Made by a program: the position numbers and the translations under genes. Positions 1-9,700 of a stretch of DNA of 64,000 bases are shown here, piece by piece. The stretch spans positions 2,231,952-2,295,951 of the forward strand of contig VXAI01000019.1 in NCBI GenBank assembly GCA_013399305.1. The letters are read 5' to 3'. This DNA comes from Rostratula benghalensis (Eukaryota > Chordata > Aves > Charadriiformes > Rostratulidae). The first letter of the stretch is position 1. Each line of letters begins with the position of its first letter. Below the pieces are notes generated by a model. It was not told the DNA's origin and did no database searches. It saw only the letters and a list, made by a program, of their open reading frames with translations.

Positions 1-569
1 AGGTGTATTTTGTATCAGACTTTTTCCTACAATTTCTGCAAATCAGTGTTTATGAACAGGTGTGCATTTATTTGAAAGCTGTTTTTAAGAACTAGGAAAT
101 GGGACTCTCACTGTATGGTGGATATGCCCTGAAGAACTCAGAGTGAACGGATCACATTCTAAATCTAATAATTTTGATTATTTTATTAATCTAATGAGTA
201 ATTGTTCTGTGTGGAATAGATTCTACCAATCTATTTTCACTAAGCATAGAATTCTTGTACCTATTTTTGCTCCATTGTATAAAATAGAGGTACCAATTGG
301 AATCTCAGAAAAGCAGTAAGTAACAATTGCTTAAAATACTTTAAAATAATTAGACAATATCACTAAAGAAGTTTCCTGTTTTATGGTTTCCAAAACCTTT
401 GCCTAATGCCATACTGTCTTGTAAATTGGTGCTACAGTTTTTTGAAAGTATAAAATCTAGTACTGTTTCTTTCATATTATTCACAGTAATTCGATGTATA
501 TCTTCCTTAAAATGCCATTTTATTAGTTTAAGAGACTATTCACATCTATAAAATATTTTTATTTTATAG
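1..569 (+). other. SLC7A2: SLC7A2 intron (3' part)
   Basis: AT-rich intron DNA ending in the acceptor at 568-569. I see no exon, RNA gene or recognisable repeat. The preceding coding exon is outside the window; it should end with a single G that completes the first glycine codon of the exon at 570. Confidence 0.8.
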
Positions 570-735
570 GTCTTTTATCCTTTGGAGTAAAAGAATCTGC
601 ATGGGTGAATAAAATTTTCACTGCTATTAACATCTTGGTCCTACTCTTCGTTATGATTTCTGGTTTTGTGAAAGGAGATGTTGACAACTGGAAAATAAGT
701 GAAGAATATCTCATAAACCTCACTGCAGTAACGGA
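570..735 (+). CDS. SLC7A2: SLC7A2 coding exon: transmembrane segment and start of glycosylated loop
   Basis: Reads (G)[18 protein letters not shown], then a hydrophobic membrane helix ([15 protein letters not shown]), then [20 protein letters not shown]. The acceptor is TATAG before 570 and the donor GTAATT follows 735. The exon ends two bases into a Glu codon that the next exon completes. It carries the first of three N-glycosylation sequons (NLT) of the extracellular loop. Confidence 0.95.
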
Positions 736-3700
736 GTAATTATATTTTTTTTAAAAATCAATTTACTTGTTCACGTTCCAAGTAATTTTTGGTTATACTT
801 GCTTTAGTGGCATTGCAGGTACTGTGTCAACTAGTTGCTCTGGTGTTGGGAATGGTAAACATTTTATTCCCTTAAAAAATAGCTTCTTGTCCATACCCAT
901 TTGAGAGGTTACCGGCTTCTTGTCCTTAAACCACGTATTTACTGCGGTATGCGAGTAGGGCAGCAATAGTGGTTTAATATCTCCTGCTGCAAACTACAAA
1001 GTGAGTCAGAAGGTAGTTACTTGATTTAGGCATTCCATTTGCTGTTATTTTTGTCTTTCTTGCGAGCACTGATGTAAAAATATCTTCTCGTGCTGTTTTG
1101 TAAAGCAGAACTCTGTCTTGAAAAGAGCATTTTAACATGCTTTTCCGGAGCTGTAAGAGAGGAGGCTGCATGTGTGTGTCCTACCTACCAGTAATAAAAG
1201 CATAACTTCTTTCTGTGCTGTATTTCTGTTCTCTGTAGGAATTGCTCAGCCTTGGAGAACGTGACGAGTATATACGGGAGCGGTGGGTTCATGCCGTACG
1301 GTTTCACGGGAACGTTGGCTGGTGCTGCAACCTGCTTCTATGCTTTTGTAGGATTTGACTGCATTGCAACAACTGGTACAGTACTTACACGTCTGTCTAG
1401 CTCTGTATGTTGATGTATACATGTATCACATGCTATTTTTGTAAAAAAACCCTCACAAACAACATAACAATCTGTCTACTGATTGTCCTTTGCTTTCTCC
1501 TAAACCTCCTTCCGTCCATGTAGAATGAGGCTGAGTTCGTTCCCATGTGGCTGTCGTTCTGGGAGGAAGGGGGAGATTGTACTTATTTGATTCCTGTTCT
1601 AAAGAAATTAATTGTTGCTTTCCAGGTCTGGGGAGTGCTTACTATGCAGGGTTTTGTTTTCTGCCCAGATCATGTTAATCACCTGCTCACTTGTACAGTT
1701 CTCTGAGATGAGGTGTCTCTCCTAAAGGCTGGCTTGAATATGGTTCTGTGATTGAATTCTGTAGTAGGGAATCATAGAATCACATGAGTACCTTCAACTT
1801 ACAAATTGTAGGTAAATAAATAGAATTGGTGGGCTTTGAGTACACTAAATACAGAGTGTATGGTACATCCTTTAGGTTACCTCTATTTTAAAATGCTATT
1901 TCCAGCAACAAAATACCGAGTTTGTTTTTGGTCCCTAAGCTTTTTTTTATACAGATTTTTTAAATTTCTGTTACAAATATGATTCCCGTGGCTTTAGATC
2001 AACAAATGTCTTGTCTTTGATGTTACCATTTAAAGCTGAAGGTGGGAATGAAGAATTTTTGGCATGTTTTTGGTTTTGGTTTTTTTTCAGGAGAAGAGGT
2101 CAAGAATCCTCAGAAGGCCATACCCATAGGAATTGTGGTGTCCCTACTTGTCTGCTTCATGGCCTATTTTGGGGTTTCAGCTGCTTTGACACTCATGATG
2201 CCATACTATCTACTGGATGAGAAAAGTCCTCTGCCAGTAGCATTTGAATACGTTGGATGGGGTCCTGCGAAATACGTCGTAGCAGTGGGATCCCTCTGTG
2301 CTTTATCCACGAGGTACAGACATTGATATACTAATTTTATTGGGAACAGCTGATGGATAACACATGACATTTAAATACATGTTCATGCATTCATTTTGAA
2401 GGCTCAGTTCATGCAAAGGATTAGCAATGAGTATTACAAGCGTATTTTAAACTTAAGCAGGTCTTGATCACAGCAGGTGCATTAATTTTAAGTTCCTTTT
2501 TAAAACTCTACTGTTATTGAGCTCTACCTCTTTGGCTTATTACCCAAAAGCTTTTTATTAAAATGTGTATTTTCAGACATTTCAGACTTGCAAGTTATCT
2601 TTATTAACTGATAAAATAAACCTCACCCATTCTGTCTTTTCTCGCTGTCCATTCCCAATGCCTCAGCCGCTTTGTGGGCTCTGTGTATTTGCAGGCAAAA
2701 CTGAAGAGATGATTAACTAGCTCCACTCCTCATCTTGGTTGCCTGTCTCTGTTTTCCTCCATAGCCAGTCTGTCTTCTGACATCATCCCTTCCTGTGGTT
2801 TCTGTGTGGGTATTTGAGATGTAGAAAATACAGTAATTTATTCCCCTGTGTGAAACTCTGGATGTAACCTTACCTTAATGGGTAAATTTGATTAAAAACA
2901 TCAGGGAGGGCATGAGATACATTAGTAAGGGTTCAGATACCTTACGCCCCAATTCCAATGTTGGAATAAACACTTTCAAAGAATAGAACGTTGCTTGATG
3001 CTTGAATTTAAAATGACATACCTATTCAAGCACTAATGCTGACAGTGCCCTGATTTAACCCTGTAAGCATTAGCATGAAGAAGATGAGCCCACTGACTGG
3101 GGGCAATGGTTTAAAGGAAAGGAGTATTTTGGTATAGGAGGGGATAGAAAAGGGAGGTAGTTCTGAAATGACATGAAAAGATTTTTGTAAGGCTGACTGA
3201 AGAATGTCATAGTTCCACACTCCATTCTGGGGATATAGTCATTTTCTAGCTACTGGCGCTCATGCCCTCACTTTGGAGGCTTTCACTGAATTTTTCCTCT
3301 GAATTTGTAAACAGTAAAAGTGATATATAAGGAGAAACTAGATTAAAGAAAATACTGGGGGAAAAAAATTAATTGGGATGGTAAAACACTTTTACCAGTG
3401 TATTCTCAAGCATTATATTTACTCATATGGAGATGTTAATCTTTTGGCCTGTTTTCTGATGGCAGTTTAGAACAAACCAAAGGAAATTGTATTTCATATT
3501 CCTCAGTTTTGAGGTATAACTAAGAAATAAGTCAGGATCATTGCATTTGGCTGTATATTTACCTCTTACTATGTTATGTCATGAACTCATTTCCTCAGGG
3601 TAAAGATGTTTGCTATTTGTGTTATTTAAGTGAATGTACTTAAAAAGGGGTAGCATAAATAAATTTTACAGAGCCACAACAGCAAAAAATTGGGCAGTGG

Positions 3701-6700
3701 GTATTAACAAACATTATCCTTGTTTGGAAAATCAATTGTCACCCTCATTTAGGAAAGATTCTTTTTTGGAAGGGATACTCGTACATCAAAATCAGTTCCT
3801 GTGCAATGAAACTTACTTCATGTGTGTTTAACCTTATTGCTTGTGGCTCCTGAGCATTACTGGAGGTACTTAGCATCTGTGGTATGTAAAAGCTGTGCCT
3901 TCTCTAAGTGATACAGTCCCTAAAGTCCCTAAATTGAGAAAGGCAACCGTTCACCTGGTTAAAAACTAGCGCCTGCTTGCTGCAGAGGTTATATCGGCTG
4001 TGATTTTGCCTTTTGTCCTTTCAATGTTTTTGGTTTTCTTAATCACAATTATTTTGCTCTGAGGGAAAGAAACCACCTAATATAAGAAATATGTTTAAAA
4101 AGAACTTCCAAGATATCAACAGTTTAAAAGCTTTCTGTGTCCTGCTAATAACAAATTTAAATTAATTAGCTTTATCAAAAAAATGTAACTATATTAATGA
4201 AGCTTGGCTAGAGGTGCTTTAATCAAAAGAAATAATGTGCCCCGATATAACTGTATGGTGCTTACTTTGAATTCCTGTTAATCAGCAGCCTCACATGGAA
4301 ATATGGAGTGTAAGAGACGCTGCTAATGCTTACCAATTTGTTGCTGCTGACTGACAGACTTCCCCCAGGAATAATAAAGCTTAATTGCATCGTTAGTGAG
4401 ACCCGGAACATGTTCCTGATCCACTAATAGCCAAGAACTACAGTGATGGCAAGAGTTATTGTGCTAACCTGAATTTTCTCTGGTGAAGCAATTCTATTAC
4501 CGAAATTAAAAAAAAGAAAAACCAAAAAAAAACCCCAAAAGAAAAAAAAGCTATTGACTTTACAGTAAAAGAAATTTCGATTTGTGTCTGATCTGTAGTA
4601 TCTTGGGCTATGGGGCTGTCTGGTTTTGCCTTATAATCATAAATTTTGTTTCTATACATGCCATTAATTAACATTGTTGACGTTGTCCATGATACAACTC
4701 TGCATGAACTGTGTTTGCCATGTTGCATGTGTTTGCTTTTTACTCAGTCTTCTTGGATCCATTTTCCCAATGCCTCGTGTAATCTATGCTATGGCGAAGG
4801 ATGGGTTGCTTTTCAAATGTCTAGCTCAAATCAGTTCCAAAACGAAGACCCCACTAGTTGCTACTCTCTCGTCGGGTGCAGTAGCAGGTGAGACTAAGAG
4901 TTGATCCTTGTAAAGAAAGGTGCACTGCTAAACGCGTTGCAGATGTGGGAATAAACCACTCTTGTGCAGCTTTGATTTGCTTGGGCCTGAAATGATCAAA
5001 CCACATTGTCGCCAGGTAAAGCAGGCTACCTGTAAAACTTTTCTCTACCACAGATCTTCTATTTGGTGGTTAATCTCCAGTGCTTTCAAAGCCTAGGTTC
5101 AAAATAAACCACAACCCAAACACAAGAACATCAGTCAACCAAACCGAAAACCAAGCGCAGCAACACAGAGCCTAATCCAAAAATTACCTCTTCCGAGCTT
5201 TCTCTTTTTGTGTAGTTGGGTTTACCAGTAAAGCATTGTGCTTTTAATAACCTGTATTTGAACTATACATTTTTCTGTTCTAGTCTTCTCGGCTCTATGT
5301 TCCCTTTGCCCCGAATTCTGTTTGCCATGGCACGCGATGGTTTACTCTTTAGTTTTCTTGCCAAAGTGAGTAAGAGGCAGGCACCAGTTTCTGCCACCTT
5401 GACAGCAGGGGTCATCTCTGGTAAGCTCTCAAAGCCCGTGTTACTTGAAACTGAGATTTAAACACTCTATGCACGTGCATGGTACTTTATATTTTTGAAA
5501 GGGGCTGCTTGTTAACTTCCCTTGCATGAACGATGGGAATAAAATTACCACGTAATCGAAGGGTGTAAGATCTCCAGATCATGTCAATCATGGTGGTGGT
5601 GATGTCCTTAATGTCACAGAATTCCAAATGATTTTTAAAAATTTTCATAATACTGGCCCCTTGTGTTGTGACTGAGCTTGTTACTTAATGTGGGTCCCCT
5701 AAGGCTGATGCTTTACTTACAGCATTTCCTTGTCTGATGTACACCTATGTATTTGTCACATCTATAAGGGGAGGAAATAACCCTCACAATTTTCATAATG
5801 ACACACGAGAAAGAAAAATCTGTATTTGCAACAGGATCAACTTTTGTGTAAAATGCAAAGAGTTTTGAATTTCCTTCTGAAGACAAAGGATTCTGTTTTT
5901 CACAGGCTTACCAAATTGCAGTTGAGGATTATGTGTGTGTGTTGGGGGCGTTATATCCACATAAATGTATGCACATACATGCCCACATATATTTCAGCAA
6001 AACAGCATTTTGGGAGCTGTTGCCAACAAATTTTTAACATACCAAATTTCATTGTCATTTCAGTTAGATGTCTCATTTCCCAGGAAAACCGGGAGCTCTA
6101 GAAGTATTTAACACAAAGGCAAATAAATAAGCCTTAAAAGTAATTAAAATGTGAAATGCATGCCTTATAACATTTAGCAACCCCAGCTAAAGTTGATATC
6201 AAATAAGAAGTGCAGAACTGAGATGTAAATATTATTATTCATAGTCAGGGTCATCTTCAGATGCCACAGGAGTGGATCTGCTCACACAGTGTAGTTGACA
6301 GTGCTGTGGGAAGGCACAGTCGTTGTCTGGGTAGTTCCCACCTGAAGCATTATTATCAGTTCCTTTTTCCTTTGGTCAGAATACAAATAAATTGCTAAGA
6401 ATGAATTGTATTGCTTTGACTACAGTAATTGAATTTATGTTATCAGCTTCCCCCCCTATAATAATCTGGAAGTGCAGTTATGTGGGATGAAATAAACATC
6501 TTTGTGAAAGAAGCAGTAAGGATGAGGAGAAAGAAAATCATGGTTCTGGAAAAACCAATGGTTACACAGCCCTGGTGGCAGCTACGCAGCAGCCCTCACT
6601 TAGGCTGCTTTTAGGCAGTTTGAGGAACTTGGTTTGTCAAAAACTGGCCTGAAGACAGCTTTATCTACTGCTGGAGAAGGAGATATTTCTTCTTCTGTTT

Positions 6701-9700
6701 TTAAAAAGATGCATATTTGTTAACTTGTGGTCATAAAGAGTTTTGCCAGACTGGTTACAGCTGTATGGCACAGCTTCTATTACCTGACTTTTCTATTCAT
6801 TCATAGCAGGGATAGTGCCGTAATTTCAAAGCATGTAAAGGAGATGAGATGTTTGGCCCCTTCATGACAGTTATCAGGTCCAGACTCCAGCTGAGGCAGT
6901 TGTCACCTGTTGTTAGTGTGACTCACCTTTTCACATGTGGTAATTGTGACTGAAACACTCTGCACGTAGCGACATCTTTTGGTGTCAGTCCAAGGTTTCT
7001 TCACCATGAATTGATCTCCCGTTCCTCCTACAGTTGGAGTCGAATTAAGAGAGGTGGAAAAGTAAAACTGGGCCTTTTTTTTCTCTTAGTCAGAAACTTA
7101 GAGGAATTTTTGTTTGCTTCTAATGTAAAAGAATATTCTGGGCTACAAGTAGCCTTTGGAAGACAGGATTAAAAATTAAATGTAGCTATTGGACATGAGG
7201 TTATAGTAGGTTCTGTTGTTCTTCAGCTTTGCTTTACCCATGCTCCTCTGAGCATGCAAAGCAGTGAGGTATACAGACATCTACCCCACAAAAGATATCT
7301 CAGATTTAGGAGCATCCACTGTCATTAAAGAAAACAGGATGGTCTTCCTTCCTTCATTGGAAAAGGAGGCTCCCAGGTGAACTAGAACTTCTGTAACACA
7401 GCAGTCTTCTTTCCAGAAAATGACATTTTGCTTTCTCCTTCGGGGTGAAGTAGGAGGGGAACGTGTGTTTGTGTGTTTGTGCACTTACACACCTCTCTAC
7501 AAACTTACTAACAAACACATGACATAAATATTTCTGAATATAGAAAAAAAATGTGAGTGCATATACATACAGTGTATAAGGGCTATGTTTAATAGTTTTG
7601 ATGTTGAAATTACTGGTGATTCAAGAGATGAAGTATTTTTAGATTATTTCTGCACCTCATGAATTTTAATCAAAAAATTTAAGAGGTTCTTTGACCACAT
7701 ATATTTCAAATTAATTAGCATTAGCCTTTCATTTAGTGCTGGCTTGTGCTAATTTCTTTATGAGCTATGTGTGTCTGTGTGACTTTCCAAATCTCCAAAA
7801 GAATGTGGGGTTAGGTTTTATAAACACGCAGACTGTTGCAATTCCTCTCAGTATCATGGAAGCTTCTGCCTCTGATTTCGGTGATCCTAAGAATATTAAT
7901 TCCTGTGAGATTTTGCTGACCTTTCCTGAAGGCCGCTTGAACTTAACTTCTTTTTTAGTAAGATAACCAATTTTTAAAAACCCACAAAACTATTTCATTT
8001 GACACAACTCCTGAAGTCCTCTTTACATAGAGCTCTTTCTCAGCTCAGCAGCAGTTTTCCATACTTTACTGGGTTGGATCGTATTTCCCCATTTTTGCAG
8101 TGGGATCCACCCTCTCAGCTTTGGTGAGATTCTGTTGCAGGATCTGAACCTTATTCTATAAACACGTATTTTTAATGAGGCCCCCGTTCACCAAGCTATG
8201 TGTGCAAACACTTATGGCCAAAGAAGTCCTATATTTCCATCATACTGCTGTCAGAAAAGCAATATATAGCTACACTGCAGATTGATTTTAAAATCTTAGC
8301 TCTTAATATGTGTTAGTATTGATCTTAGCACTTATGGTTGGGCACGATGATCTTAAAGGTCTTTTCCAACCTAAATGATTTTATGATTCTATGGTTCTGT
8401 ATCAGCCTCAGACAAATTTTGTCTTTTCTTTTCTTTTCTTTTTTTAGCTATAATGGCATTTCTCTTTGACCTTAAGGCTTTAGTGGACATGATGTCTATT
8501 GGTACACTTCTTGCTTATTCACTCGTGGCAACCTGTGTCCTCATTCTTAGGTGAGTCATAAACATCCTGTGCTTTCCTTTGTGTTGGTCAGTACATAAAT
8601 AGAATAGCTAGATAGATAGCTAAATGTTTCAAAAATTAGCTGTATTAGCATAAAAATTAGCAAAAATTAGCATATAAATGATGACTAAGAAGCAGTGGCC
8701 CATCAAAGAAACCAATTATACATTGTCCCATCAGTACAGCAGTCAGCCAAGTCAAAGCTTCATGTCAAAACTAGACACCTTTTATTTTCCAGAAGATGTA
8801 CTGGTCCAAACATTAGTCCCAAAGGTACCAGATCCAGATGTGAGCTTGTGTACTAAACTGTACTAAATCCAGTGGATGGTATTTCAACAGGAANNNNNNN
8901 NNNNNNNNNNNNNNNNNNNNNNNNNNGGGCTTTCTGTGGCAGGTGTAGATATTTGTAGGAAAAATAAGTTCAAATAATTGTGTTGTATTGTCCTAGACAG
9001 AAACGTAAGACCAGACACGTGGCTCAAGATGTGGCAGGCCTAGAAGAGGGTGCAAATATTGTCTCTCAATGAGTGAGATTATAACTACTTGTCAGTAAAA
9101 CTCTGGCATCTGTTCTGTTTTTAAAGCTACGGAGTAATAGTGATATATTGGTAGCTACAGCTCACTTCATTATGTATTGCTCTTCTTCACTTAAAAAGTC
9201 AGCTTTTGTTACTTAGCATTTAGTCATTAACTTTGAAAAGTGTTAACAGCTTCAATTCAGCTCAAATTCAATGTTGCAATAATTTTCACTTTAAAAGAGA
9301 AGACTATTTTATTCCATAATGACTGATTTAACATACGGGGCTTTTTTAAAAATACTCTTGAATTCTAACAAAGCAGATGTAAAGTGTCAATTTATGCCAG
9401 TTAAGAGGCCTCTTACAGTATGGGAAGCAAGTCAGAAAGAAGCCTCCCTACCCTTTCCCTGCCATTGACCACCATACCCTGTCCCCTCTCTTTGTGCAAG
9501 ACTTATCAGTTACCTGACCCATTGGTGCATTCATGTGCCTTAAAATATTGCCCCAAAAACATCCTGAGACAAACTTAGCAAGAAAGCCAGTTGCCAGAGT
9601 TTGTTGATATATGATAGTGACTAATATATGCTGTTGCAGTGCAGTTACAAATTGAAAGTTTCTAAATCTTAACCATAAATAATTTAGTAATTAGGTACAT

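Noticed and set aside
1766..1810. Possible CR1 tail
   Set aside because: Only a short ATCATAGAATCAC-like match; too little to call.
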